A stretch of DNA of 64,000 nt, taken from Halomonas denitrificans (lineage in GTDB: Bacteria > Pseudomonadota > Gammaproteobacteria > Xanthomonadales > Wenzhouxiangellaceae). The stretch covers positions 372,001 to 436,000 of the forward strand of contig JAHVKF010000001.1 of NCBI GenBank assembly GCA_019800895.1. The letters are read 5' to 3'. Positions 47,525 to 55,711 of the stretch are shown here, in pieces. A program made the translations under genes and the position numbers. Numbering within the stretch: the stretch's first letter is position 1; every line of letters starts with the position of its first letter. Under the pieces are notes generated by a model that was not told where the DNA came from, did not search any database, and saw nothing but the letters and a program-made list of their open reading frames with translations.

Positions 47525-49570
47525 ATGTCCAGCCGGTCCAGTTCCGCCATCCGAACGCTCGCCCTGCTCGGCCACGCCGGCTCCGGCAAGACCTCGCTGC
47601 TCGAACGCCTGCTGCTCGCATCCGGCGCGAAGGGCGAAGCCGGCACCGTCGAGAAGGGCGACACGCTTTCGGACTTCGAACCCCTCGAAAAACAGTACGG
47701 CCATTCGCTGGACACGGCGCTCGCCCGGATCGAGCACGACGATCACGAGATCCAGGTCATCGACACACCGGGCGACCCGGACTTCCGCGGACCGGCACTG
47801 GCCGCGATGAGCGCCGTGGAGACGGCGGCAATCGTGGTCAACGCAAGCAACGGCGTCGAGTCGTCGACCCGCCGGTTGATGCGGCGCGCCCGCCAGCGTC
47901 GCCTGTGCCGGATGATCATCGTCAACCGCATCGACGCCGAGGACCTGGATCTCGAGGCCGTGATCCGCGACCTGCGCGAGGAATTCGGTCCGCAGTGCCT
48001 TCCGGTCAATCTGCCGGCCGACGGCGGCGCCGCGGTCCGTGACTGCTTCTTCCACGATTCCGGCGACACGGACATCTTCTCGCTGGCCGCTGCCCACGAC
48101 GAGATTCGTGACCAGGTCATCGAGGCCGACGAAGGCCTGATGGCGCGCTACCTCGACGGCGAAACCATCGGCCGGGACGAATTGCACGATGCCTTCGAGC
48201 TGGCGCTGCGCGAGGGCCACCTGGTGCCGATCTGCTTCACCTCGGCGCGCACCGGGGCGGGGATCGAGGAACTGCTGGATTTCATCGTCCGCCTGCTGCC
48301 CAGCCCGCTGGAGGGGAATCCGCCGCGCTTCCGGGTCGGCAGCGAGGAGAAGAAGGTGCCCGCGAAACCGGATCCCGACGCCCACGCGATCGCGCATGTG
48401 TTCAAGATCATCAACGACCCGTATGCCGGAAAGCTGTCGGTGTTCCGGGTCTTCCAGGGTCGAATCCGCGCCGGCGACGCCCTGCTCCTCGGCGACGCCC
48501 GCAAGCCGGTCAAGGTCGCACACCTCTACCGCATCCACGGCAGCGAACACATCGAGATCGACGAAGCCATCCCCGGCGACCTCTGTGCCGTATCGCGCAT
48601 CGACGAGATCGAGTACGACACCATCCTCCACGACGACCATGCCGAAGACCACTACTACCTGAAGCCCGTGGACTTCCCTCAGCCGATGTACGGCCTGGCG
48701 ATCGAGCCGAAGACCCGCGGCCAGGAGCAGAAGCTGGCCTCCGCGCTGGCCCGGCTCGCCGAGGAAGACCCCTGCATCCAGGTCGAGCACCACCAGGAAC
48801 TCAACGAGACCGTGGTCCGCGGACTGGGCGAAATGCACCTGCGCATCCTGCTGGAACGGATGGACAAGCGCTTCGGCGTCGAAGTCGAGACCCGCCCGCC
48901 CCGGATCGCCTATCGCGAGACGATCACTCGGCCGGCCGAGGGCCACTACCGGCACAAGAAGCAGACCGGCGGCGCCGGCCAGTTCGGCGAGGTCTTCCTG
49001 CGCATCCGACCGCTCGGCCGCGGCGAAGGGTTCCGGTTCCAGAGCGAAGTCGTCGGCGGCGCGATTCCGACCGCACTGATTCCCGCGGTCGAGAAGGGAG
49101 TGCGCCAGGTCATGGACGAGGGCGCGATCGCCGGCTATCCGATGCAGGACATCGAAGTGACCGTCCACGACGGCAAGTACCACAGCGTGGATTCGAAGGA
49201 AGTGGCGTTCGTGATCGCGGGCCGGAAGGCGTTCCGCGAAGCGATCGCCGCCGCCGGTCCGCAGGTACTCGAGCCGGTGGTCACGCTCGACGTCAGCGTC
49301 CCGGACTCGGTGCTCGGCGACCTGACCGGACTGCTGGCGTCGAAGCGAGCCCGGATCCAGGGCACGGAAGCGCAACGCGGCGGGCAGACCGTGGTCCACG
49401 CGGCCGTGCCGCTTTCATCGATCAGCGACTTCCCGACCGAGCTGAAGAGCATGTCCGGTGGCGAGGGGCGGTTCGTGGTGGAGCTGAGCCACTACGAAGC
49501 CGTGCCGCCCAATGTCCAGCAGACGCTGGTCGAGGGCTTCGAGGCCCGTGACGACGACAGCGCGCACTGA
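47525..49570 (+). CDS. EF-G-like translation GTPase (FusA2 type)
   Basis: A 681-residue protein of the elongation-factor G family, group II. G1 is GHAGSGKTSL (15-24), G3 DTPGDPDF, G4 appears as VNRID in place of NKxD, and G5 FTSARTG. Domains II-V follow with VFKIINDPYAGKLSVFRVFQG, AYRETITRPAEGHYRHKKQTGGAGQFGEV and GYPMQDIEVTVHDGKYHSVDS. The family's G2 RGITI is not visible in the switch I region, as usual for EF-G-like proteins of uncertain role. The ATG with AGGGAG is preferred over one 99 bases upstream. It is not the str-operon EF-G and may act in stress or ribosome recycling; that is inference. Confidence 0.9.
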   Translation: MSSRSSSAIRTLALLGHAGSGKTSLLERLLLASGAKGEAGTVEKGDTLSDFEPLEKQYGHSLDTALARIEHDDHEIQVIDTPGDPDFRGPALAAMSAVETAAIVVNASNGVESSTRRLMRRARQRRLCRMIIVNRIDAEDLDLEAVIRDLREEFGPQCLPVNLPADGGAAVRDCFFHDSGDTDIFSLAAAHDEIRDQVIEADEGLMARYLDGETIGRDELHDAFELALREGHLVPICFTSARTGAGIEELLDFIVRLLPSPLEGNPPRFRVGSEEKKVPAKPDPDAHAIAHVFKIINDPYAGKLSVFRVFQGRIRAGDALLLGDARKPVKVAHLYRIHGSEHIEIDEAIPGDLCAVSRIDEIEYDTILHDDHAEDHYYLKPVDFPQPMYGLAIEPKTRGQEQKLASALARLAEEDPCIQVEHHQELNETVVRGLGEMHLRILLERMDKRFGVEVETRPPRIAYRETITRPAEGHYRHKKQTGGAGQFGEVFLRIRPLGRGEGFRFQSEVVGGAIPTALIPAVEKGVRQVMDEGAIAGYPMQDIEVTVHDGKYHSVDSKEVAFVIAGRKAFREAIAAAGPQVLEPVVTLDVSVPDSVLGDLTGLLASKRARIQGTEAQRGGQTVVHAAVPLSSISDFPTELKSMSGGEGRFVVELSHYEAVPPNVQQTLVEGFEARDDDSAH

Positions 49571-49599
49571 GCGGTCGCGCTCCGGTGGTGGGTGAGGAA

Positions 49600-49842
49600 T
49601 CAGGAGGATCGCCCGGATCCGGCGGCCCGCTCCGCCCGCGGCGAGTCCGCGGTCGATGGGCGATGGCCGTCGCCCGCCGCATCGAGGCTCAAGGTGACGC
49701 CCAGCGTCAGCATCATGCCGGCGAACAGCATGGCCAGGCCCCACCGCAGCGTGGTCAGCGACGGCGGCTCGGCAGCCGGCTCGACCTCGTCGATCAACAA
49801 CGGTCGGCATTCGCGAGCGATCTGGTTGTTCGGAGAGGTCAT
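49600..49842 (-). CDS. 80-residue single-pass membrane protein
   Basis: A short gene in the gap between the EF-G-like and thioesterase genes. It encodes an acidic N-terminus (LLIDEVEPAAEPP), one membrane span at about 34-53 (GLAMLFAGMMLTLGVTLSL) and a basic, Ser/Arg-rich tail. Codon use looks coding but no homology is recognised. There is no strong Shine-Dalgarno before the ATG; upstream in-frame ATGs would extend through the opposite-strand thioesterase and are rejected. It could be a small regulatory membrane protein, or spurious. Confidence 0.5.
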   Translation of the reverse strand: MTSPNNQIARECRPLLIDEVEPAAEPPSLTTLRWGLAMLFAGMMLTLGVTLSLDAAGDGHRPSTADSPRAERAAGSGRSS

Positions 49843-49942
49843 GACGGCACGGGACCACCCCACCCCCTTCCAGCAGTTCCTGTCGTACTGAGTGCAAGAT
49901 TCGAACCAAGAGCCCACCCTTCGAAGCGAGTGACGCTGAACG

Positions 49943-50377
49943 ATGACTTCTTCCGACTGGATCGCGCGCCTGAACGCGCACCGCGACGACACCCTGATGG
50001 ACACGCTGGACATTCGCTACAGCGAGGCCGGCGAGACGTTCCTTGTTGCTGAAATGCCGGTCGACTCGCGCCACCTCCAGCCGATGGGCATCCTCCACGG
50101 CGGTGCCAGCGCGGCCCTGGCCGAAAGCGTCGGGTCGGCCGCCTCGGCCATGGTGCTCGCCGGCAGCGGTCGCGCTGCGGTCGGGCTCGAACTGGCGATC
50201 AACCACCTCGGCGCGGTGCGATCCGGTGGCATGGTCCGGGCCCGCGCCGAAGCGGTGCACCTGGGCCGCTCCACCCACCTGTGGCAGATCAGGATCGACG
50301 ACGCCGATGGCCGCAAGGTCGCGCTGGCGAAGCTCACCATGCTCGTCCTCGAGGACCGCTCCCCGCCCGGCGACTGA
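49943..50377 (+). CDS. PaaI/YdiI-like hotdog thioesterase
   Basis: A 144-residue single hotdog domain with the PaaI/YdiI pattern: MDTLDIRY, RHLQPMGILHGGASAALAESVGSAA at 44-68 (HGG and catalytic Glu in the central helix), and GLELAINHLGAVRSG. Proteins of this group hydrolyse aromatic acyl-CoA or 1,4-dihydroxy-2-naphthoyl-CoA for menaquinone; the substrate here is undefined. The start is the only suitable ATG and has a weak ribosome site. It is distinct from the thioesterase at 391-882, with which it shares only the fold. Confidence 0.87.
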   Translation: MTSSDWIARLNAHRDDTLMDTLDIRYSEAGETFLVAEMPVDSRHLQPMGILHGGASAALAESVGSAASAMVLAGSGRAAVGLELAINHLGAVRSGGMVRARAEAVHLGRSTHLWQIRIDDADGRKVALAKLTMLVLEDRSPPGD

Positions 50378-50412
50378 CGGGCGGTCGCCGGCTCCCGTGC
50401 AACGGCGCTTGT

Positions 50413-50644
50413 ATGGTGGGCGCGAAGGAAAGAACCAACGCGGACACCTGGCGAACGAGTACTTCGTCTAGAAAATTCCGGCTTCCGATGCGCGAATCGG
50501 GCTGGACCCCGCCGCAGATCACTTCGAATGGCAGATTTCGGACAGCGACCGGAACGTCTCCTCGAACCCGTCGAGGGCTTTTCCAGGGATTCCTGCTTTT
50601 CTCTTCGCGCCTTCGCGTCTCCGCGTCTTCGCGCTCATCATCTA
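50413..50644. repeat. family C repeat in the gap before the TPR gene end
   Basis: The left part (50413-50460, atggtgggcgcgaaggaaag) and the right part (50600-50644, cttcgcgccttcgcgtctcc ... catcatct) are diverged inverted copies of the element better seen at 63166-63447. The right end supplies the stop codon of the TPR gene (TGA at 50638-50640). The 260-base gap contains no gene. Confidence 0.7.
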
Positions 50645-51618
50645 ACGGAATTTGCCCCATCATCCGCGAACAGGCCGGCATCGAGGATGCGCGCCTGCTC
50701 GAGGGCGCGGCGGGCGCCGTCGGCGTCGCCGGCGCGGGTCTTCAGGGTCGCCATTCGGACCAGCGCTTCGGCCGTCGACGGATCGCCCGGCCAGCCGGGC
50801 ATCAGGAGATAGCGTTCCAGCGCTTCGATCCCGCGCTCCGCCGCTCCGCCGCCGGCGGCGATCCACCGGCCGAGCTGGAACCACGCCGGACCGTAGGCCG
50901 GGGCGTCGGCGATCACGGTTTCGAGGTGAGCGACGGCGGCCTCGATCCGACCGACCCGGCCGAGTGCCGCGGCCCGCTGCACGCGCCAGCCCGGCCGCCG
51001 GAGCGGGTCCAGCAGGACGGCGCGCTCGATCGCCTCGAGGGCGGCCGCTTCGCGGCCCGTTTGCCGGGCCGTTTCGGACTCGACCTGCGCCGCGCGAGCC
51101 GGATCGACCTCGGCGAGGCGCGCGACCAGCGCCGGCACCCGGTCCTCGCGGCCGCCGGCGATCCGGGGGACGTCCCGGTGGAAGCCGATCGCCGCGGCCA
51201 GGGCTTCGGGATGATTCGGGTCGAGGTCGAGGGCGCGCTCGAGCAGCCGGCCCACGGCCCGCGCCTCGCGCATTCGCTCGAAGCGCCCGTCCCGGGCGTC
51301 GAGCGCCTCCAGGGCCGTCGCCGCCTGCTGCAGGACCAGGCCCGCGTCGTCCGGATGGTCCGCTCGTGCCGCATCGAGGAGGTCCTTGACCTCATTCGGG
51401 GACTCGATCCGGGCCAGCGCGATCCGCGCGCGCCACGCGGCCGCCGTCGGCTCCGGCGCATCGGCCAACCACGCCCGGATCGGCTCGAGGTCGCGAAGCG
51501 CCAGCGCGCGCTCGAGATCGGGCCCCTCGGCGCGCACCGACCCGGCTGCGCCCAGGACGAGCGCGGCCAGCAACAGACGCGGCCACGCCGAGCGTTCCAG
51601 GAGCGGCGCGATGCTCAC
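50638..51618 (-). CDS. exported TPR-repeat protein coupled to the FAD dehydrogenase
   Basis: A 326-residue protein with a signal sequence at 1-30 (RLLLAALVLGAAGSVRA) and several TPR-like helical pairs (ALERALDLDPNHPEALAAAI, AIERAVLLDPLRRPGWRVQ, ALERYLLMPGWPGD, ALEQARILDAGLFADDGA). It lacks an enzyme motif and probably binds a protein or glycan partner in the periplasm. Its GTG overlaps the stop of the upstream FAD dehydrogenase gene as GTGA, which implies coupled translation. The terminal residues and stop codon sit in a family C repeat. Confidence 0.8.
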   Translation of the reverse strand: MSIAPLLERSAWPRLLLAALVLGAAGSVRAEGPDLERALALRDLEPIRAWLADAPEPTAAAWRARIALARIESPNEVKDLLDAARADHPDDAGLVLQQAATALEALDARDGRFERMREARAVGRLLERALDLDPNHPEALAAAIGFHRDVPRIAGGREDRVPALVARLAEVDPARAAQVESETARQTGREAAALEAIERAVLLDPLRRPGWRVQRAAALGRVGRIEAAVAHLETVIADAPAYGPAWFQLGRWIAAGGGAAERGIEALERYLLMPGWPGDPSTAEALVRMATLKTRAGDADGARRALEQARILDAGLFADDGANSVR

Positions 51619-53054
51619 GAGTCGGGCGGAAAGAGCTTGCCGGGGTTGAGAACGCCGTCCGGATCGAACGCGCGCTTGATCTCGCGCATCAGCTCGATTT
51701 CGGCGGCCGGCTTGATCGACGCGAGGTAATCGCGCTTGAGCAGACCGACGCCGTGCTCGGCCGAAAGACTGCCGCCGCTCCGGCCCACGAGTTCGAACAC
51801 GGCCGGTGTCAGGCGCTCGCAGGCCGACCGGAAGTCGTCGATGGACCAGTCGTCGGGCTTGAGGACGTTCATGTGCAGGTTGCCGTCGCCGATATGGCCG
51901 AACCAGACCACCTCGAACTCCGGGTATCGCTGTCCGACCAGCTCGTCGAGCGCGGTGAGAAAGCCGGGAACCCGGGAAACGCGGACCGAGAGATCGTTCT
52001 TGTACGGTGTGCGGCCGGCGATCGATTCGCTGATCGCCTCCCGCCAGTGCCACAGCTCCTCGGCCTGCGCACCGGACTGGCTGATCGTGCCGTCGACCAC
52101 GTGCCCGGCCTCCACCAGCGCCTCGAACACCGCCAGGGCCGCGTCCTGGCGGCTGCCGTCGGGGTCGTCGAACTCGACCACGGCGTGATACGGCGCGACC
52201 TCGTCGAGCGGGAACTCGCGGCCCGAGCCGGTCGCCACGGCCTCGACACTGGCCCGATCGAAGAACTCGAAGGCCGACAGGTCCAGGCCGCACCGCAGCG
52301 ACTGGAACGCGGGCATCACGGCGTCGAGGCCGGAGAAGGCCAGCAGGAGGACGGAGCGCTCGGGCGGTGCGTCGATCAGGCCGAGGGTGACCCGCGTGAT
52401 CAGACCGAGGGTTCCCTCGCTTCCGACCATCAGGTGGCGGAGGTCCGGCCCGGCGTTGTTCTTGATCAGTCCGCGATTCAGATCCAGCACGTCGCCCCGC
52501 CCCGTCACCACCGTCAGGCCTCGGACCCAGTCGCGGGTCATGCCGTATCGGAGCACCCGGATGCCGCCGGCGTTGGTCGCCACGGACCCGCCGACCTGGC
52601 TCGAACCGGCCGCGGCCCAGTCGACCGGGTAGCAGAGACCCACCTCGCTCGCGCGTCGTTGCACCTCGCCGACGGCGATCCCGGCATCGACGGTGATCGA
52701 CGGTTCGGTCGTATCCAGCGCCACGACGTCGCGCATCCGATCGAAGGACACGACCACTTCGCCGTCGCCGGCCACCGCGCCGCCGGACAGGCCCGTCCGG
52801 CCGCCGGAGGGGACCAGCGCCACGCGCCCGCGACGCGCCCAGGCCACCAGCTCGGCGACGTCCTCGGTGCTGCGGGGGAACGCGACCGCACGGGGCGCCG
52901 GGGACCAGAAGCGGGTCCAGTCGCGGCCGTAGTGTTCGAGCGTGGACGGATCGTCGACGAACTCGATGCCCGCGGGCCGGCTCACGGGGCCGGGGCCGGG
53001 GCCAGCGGGCTTCGGCGCGGCTTCGGGTCGTCTATCATTCAGCTTCCTCCGCAT
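51615..53054 (-). CDS. FAD-linked D-2-hydroxyacid dehydrogenase, likely D-2-hydroxyglutarate dehydrogenase
   Basis: The protein shows the FAD-binding PCMH fold (PSGGRTGLSGGAVAGDGEVV, VDWAAAGSSQVGGSVATNAGGIRVLRYG, KNNAGPDLRHLMVGSEGTLGLIT) and a C-terminal cap with VWFGHIGDGNLHMNV, SAEHGVGLLKRDYL and FDPDGVLNPGKLF. Such enzymes oxidise D-lactate or D-2-hydroxyglutarate. Here it lies 15 bases from the divergent serA, the arrangement known in pseudomonads where this enzyme removes the D-2-hydroxyglutarate made by SerA; I infer the same role. The start is uncertain: ATG at 53054 with GAGG eight bases before, or GTG at 52985 without a ribosome site. Confidence 0.88.
   Translation of the reverse strand: MRRKLNDRRPEAAPKPAGPGPGPVSRPAGIEFVDDPSTLEHYGRDWTRFWSPAPRAVAFPRSTEDVAELVAWARRGRVALVPSGGRTGLSGGAVAGDGEVVVSFDRMRDVVALDTTEPSITVDAGIAVGEVQRRASEVGLCYPVDWAAAGSSQVGGSVATNAGGIRVLRYGMTRDWVRGLTVVTGRGDVLDLNRGLIKNNAGPDLRHLMVGSEGTLGLITRVTLGLIDAPPERSVLLLAFSGLDAVMPAFQSLRCGLDLSAFEFFDRASVEAVATGSGREFPLDEVAPYHAVVEFDDPDGSRQDAALAVFEALVEAGHVVDGTISQSGAQAEELWHWREAISESIAGRTPYKNDLSVRVSRVPGFLTALDELVGQRYPEFEVVWFGHIGDGNLHMNVLKPDDWSIDDFRSACERLTPAVFELVGRSGGSLSAEHGVGLLKRDYLASIKPAAEIELMREIKRAFDPDGVLNPGKLFPPDS
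53033..53038 (+). promoter_or_regulatory. -10 box of serA
   Basis: TATCAT lies 31 bases before the serA ATG; the -35 region is TTCGGC at 16 bases, a poor match. The box overlaps the N-terminal codons of the longer form of the FAD dehydrogenase, an argument for the shorter start of that gene. Confidence 0.45.
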
Positions 53055-53069
53055 CGCAGCCGCCTCGTC

Positions 53070-54305
53070 ATGACGCAGCGCAATCTCTCGCTTTCCAAGG
53101 ACAAGATCCGGATCCTGTTGCTGGAAAACATCTCCGAACGGGCCGTGGAGTGCTTCAACGCGGCCGGTTACCACCAGGTCGAATGCTTGCCCGGGGCGCT
53201 GCCGGTCGACGAACTGGTCGAGCGCATCGCCGACGTGCATTTCCTGGGCATCCGCTCCCGAACGCGGGTCACGGAACGGGTGCTGGACGCTGCCGATAGG
53301 CTCACGGCCATCGGCTGCTTCTGCATCGGCACCGACCAGGTCGACCTCGCCGCGGCCCGGCACCGCGGAATCCCGGTGTTCAACGCGCCGTATGCTAACA
53401 CTCGCTCCGTGGCCGAACTGGTACTGGCCGAGATCGTGATGCTGATGCGCGGAATTCCCGCGAAGAATGCCGCGGCGCACCGCGGCGAATGGCTGAAATC
53501 GGCCCGGGCGAGCTTCGAGGTCCGGGGCAAGACGCTGGGCATCATCGGCTACGGACACATCGGTTCCCAGCTCGGCATCCTCGCCGAGGGACTCGGCATG
53601 CGCGTGATGTACTACGACGTCGTGCGCAAGCTGCCGCTGGGCAATGCGGAGCCTGCCGACAGCCAGGACGAAGTGCTGGAACGCGCGGACGTGGTCTCGC
53701 TGCACGTCCCGGACACGGCCGAGACCCGCGGCCTGATCGACGCCGGGGAGCTGGCCCGGATGAAACCCGGGGCGCACCTGATCAACGCCTCGCGCGGCAA
53801 GGTAGTGTCCATTCCCGCGCTGGCCCAGGCGCTCGAGCAGGGCCGGCTCGGCGGCGCGGCCATCGATGTCTTCCCGTCCGAACCGACCTCGAAGGACGAG
53901 GAGTTCGTGTCCGAACTGCGCGAGTTCGACAACGTGCTGCTGACGCCGCACATCGGCGGCAGCACCCACGAGGCGCAGCAGAACATCGCGCTCGACGTCA
54001 GCACCAAGATGACGCTGTATTCCGACAACGGCTCGTCGACGGGCGCGGTGAACTTTCCCGAGGTCAACCTGCCGGATCATGCGACCGCACGGCGCATCCT
54101 GCACATCCACCGCAACGAGCCCGGTGTCCTGCAGGCGATCAACCATGCGTTTTCCGAGGCCGGCATCAACATCGTCGGTCAGTACCTGCAGACCCTGACC
54201 GACGTCGGCTACGTCGTGATGGACGTCGAGACCGACGATGCAGGGCCGGTCCTGCGCAGGCTGCACGACATCCCGGCAACGATTCGCACGCGATTCCTGT
54301 ACTGA
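53070..54305 (+). CDS. serA: D-3-phosphoglycerate dehydrogenase
   Basis: SerA starts serine synthesis by oxidising 3-phosphoglycerate, and in many bacteria also reduces 2-ketoglutarate to D-2-hydroxyglutarate to recycle NADH. The 411-residue protein matches the E. coli type: catalytic half with GIRSRTRVTERVLDAA, IGTDQVDLAAARHRGIPVFN, NAD-binding GIIGYGHIGSQLGILAEGLG, HVPDTAETRGLI, INASRGKVV, and His in LTPHIGGSTHEAQ. A C-terminal ACT domain (from about 340; ILHIHRNEPGVLQAINHAFS) gives serine feedback control. It is divergent from the FAD dehydrogenase. Confidence 0.97.
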   Translation: MTQRNLSLSKDKIRILLLENISERAVECFNAAGYHQVECLPGALPVDELVERIADVHFLGIRSRTRVTERVLDAADRLTAIGCFCIGTDQVDLAAARHRGIPVFNAPYANTRSVAELVLAEIVMLMRGIPAKNAAAHRGEWLKSARASFEVRGKTLGIIGYGHIGSQLGILAEGLGMRVMYYDVVRKLPLGNAEPADSQDEVLERADVVSLHVPDTAETRGLIDAGELARMKPGAHLINASRGKVVSIPALAQALEQGRLGGAAIDVFPSEPTSKDEEFVSELREFDNVLLTPHIGGSTHEAQQNIALDVSTKMTLYSDNGSSTGAVNFPEVNLPDHATARRILHIHRNEPGVLQAINHAFSEAGINIVGQYLQTLTDVGYVVMDVETDDAGPVLRRLHDIPATIRTRFLY

Positions 54306-54316
54306 GGAGAACCGGC

Positions 54317-54601
54317 ATGCAGCTCGACATTCGCCACCAGCCCGAGGACGATCGATTCGCGACCGACGTCGACGGCCACACCTGCGTCCTCGACTACCGT
54401 CTCGCCGACCGCGTGATGACCATGACCCGGGTCTTCGTTCCGCCGCCGGTCGAGGGCCGAGGAATCGCGTCGCACCTGACCCGCTACGCGCTGGACCATT
54501 GCCGGAAGCACGGCTTCCGGGTCGTGCCCCGATGTCCTTACGTAGCGGCCTGGATCCGGCGCCACGACGAATACGCCGACCTCGTCTCCGAAACCGACTG
54601 A
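54317..54601 (+). CDS. YjdJ/GNAT-type N-acetyltransferase
   Basis: A 94-residue minimal GNAT domain of the YidJ/YjdJ-like group. The pattern DGHTCVLDYRLADRVMTMTRVFVPPPVEGRGIASHLTRYAL includes the acetyl-CoA binding turn near residues 46-56 (EGRGIASHL), then HGFRVVPRCPYVAAWI with the family's CPYV. It may acetylate a small molecule or a protein terminus; the substrate is unknown. GGAG before ATG supports the start. It follows serA by 11 bases and is likely co-transcribed. Confidence 0.88.
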   Translation: MQLDIRHQPEDDRFATDVDGHTCVLDYRLADRVMTMTRVFVPPPVEGRGIASHLTRYALDHCRKHGFRVVPRCPYVAAWIRRHDEYADLVSETD

Positions 54602-54759
54602 GCCGGCCGACGTCGAGAGCCGCCGCGCCGGATGCAGAGGCGCGGTTCGCAATCCAGGCCCTGAACCGTGAACTCCATCGTTCCGCGTGCCCCATGGGTG
54701 GATCGGAAGCGGGCAAGATCGCTCGCAATCGTCCCCATCGAATCGACAGGAATATTGCG

Positions 54760-55422
54760 ATGAATCATTCGATCAACCTTCGACCCCCGCTCGCCGTCGT
54801 GCTCGCCGCCGCGCTGGCCGCCTGTGCAACCACCGACCCCTACACCGGCGAGGAACGGACCTCGCGCGCCGGCTCCGGCGCGGCCATCGGTGCCGCGGCC
54901 GGTGCCGTGATCGGCGCGATCAGCGGCGGCGACCGCCTCGAGCGCGCGGCGATCGGCGCCGGCATCGGTGCGCTGTCCGGTGCCGCCGTCGGCGCCTACA
55001 TGGACCGCCAGGAAGCCGAGCTTCGCGAGCAGCTCGAGGGCACCGGCGTCAGCGTGACCCGACGCGCCGACCAGATCATCCTCAACATGCCGGGCAACGT
55101 CACCTTCGACGTGGACTCGGCGAGCCTGCGGCCGGAATTCTTCGAGGTGCTGGACTCGGTCGCGCTGGTGGTCGAGGAATACGACCAGACCGTGCTGGTG
55201 ATCGACGGCCACACCGATTCCTCGGGGCCGAATTCCTACAACCAGCGCCTGTCCGAGAACCGCGCCGAGACCGTGGCCGAGTACCTGATCAACCGGGGCA
55301 TCCGCCCGGTCCGCATCGAGGCGTCCGGTTACGGCGAGGACTACCCGGTCGCCAGCAACGGCAGCCGCGAAGGCCGGCGCCAGAATCGCCGCGTCGAACT
55401 CACCCTGATTCCCATCACCTGA
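54760..55422 (+). CDS. OmpA-family lipoprotein with glycine zipper
   Basis: A 220-residue lipoprotein (signal with lipobox LAAALAAC at about 15-22). A glycine-zipper segment follows (41-80; GAAIGAAAGAVIGAISGGDR, IGAGIGALSGAAVGAY) and then an OmpA C-terminal peptidoglycan-binding domain: GNVTFDVDSASLRPEFFEVLD, VIDGHTDSSGPNSYNQRLSENRAETVAEYL and GSREGRRQNRRVELTL with the conserved Asp/Arg that hold diaminopimelate. This is the YiaD-like type, an anchor between outer membrane and wall. AGGAA before ATG supports the start. It is followed by a repeat-filled gap. Confidence 0.93.
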   Translation: MNHSINLRPPLAVVLAAALAACATTDPYTGEERTSRAGSGAAIGAAAGAVIGAISGGDRLERAAIGAGIGALSGAAVGAYMDRQEAELREQLEGTGVSVTRRADQIILNMPGNVTFDVDSASLRPEFFEVLDSVALVVEEYDQTVLVIDGHTDSSGPNSYNQRLSENRAETVAEYLINRGIRPVRIEASGYGEDYPVASNGSREGRRQNRRVELTLIPIT

Positions 55423-55513
55423 GGCGAGCCTCTCGCACCGTCCCGATGCTGCCCCGCGGCATCGGGTGTTGCCTGCTGGCCATCGAGTTGCCTGCCAAAA
55501 CCAGAAAGCAACG

Positions 55514-55675
55514 GCAGATGATTGACGCAAAGGCGCAAGGAGTACTGCAAGACCGCGAAGCAATCGGAGTGAATCAGAAAACCACTAGACCAGCATCATC
55601 AGGAAGACGGTTTTCAGCCTATTGATCTTGTTGCGTTCTTGCCTTTTCCTTGGCGCTCTTCGCGCCCATCATCTA
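55514..55675. repeat. family C repeat between the OmpA and phosphatase genes
   Basis: The left part (cagatgattgacgcaaaggc) and the right part (tccttggcgctcttcgcgcc to catcatct) are inverted copies, about 100 bases apart, of the same element as at 63166. The 289-base gap 55423-55711 holds nothing else that I see. Confidence 0.75.
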
Positions 55676-55711
55676 AGGATCGAAGCCCCTTCCCCGATCG
55701 AAGCCCGTGAC

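Noticed and set aside
49843-50013. N-terminal extension of the small membrane protein through the opposite thioesterase gene
   Set aside because: Antisense to a conserved gene and without homology.
53055-54728. Large N-terminal extension of the FAD dehydrogenase frame across serA
   Set aside because: It is antisense to serA and the acetyltransferase; the dehydrogenase domain begins near 52985-53054.
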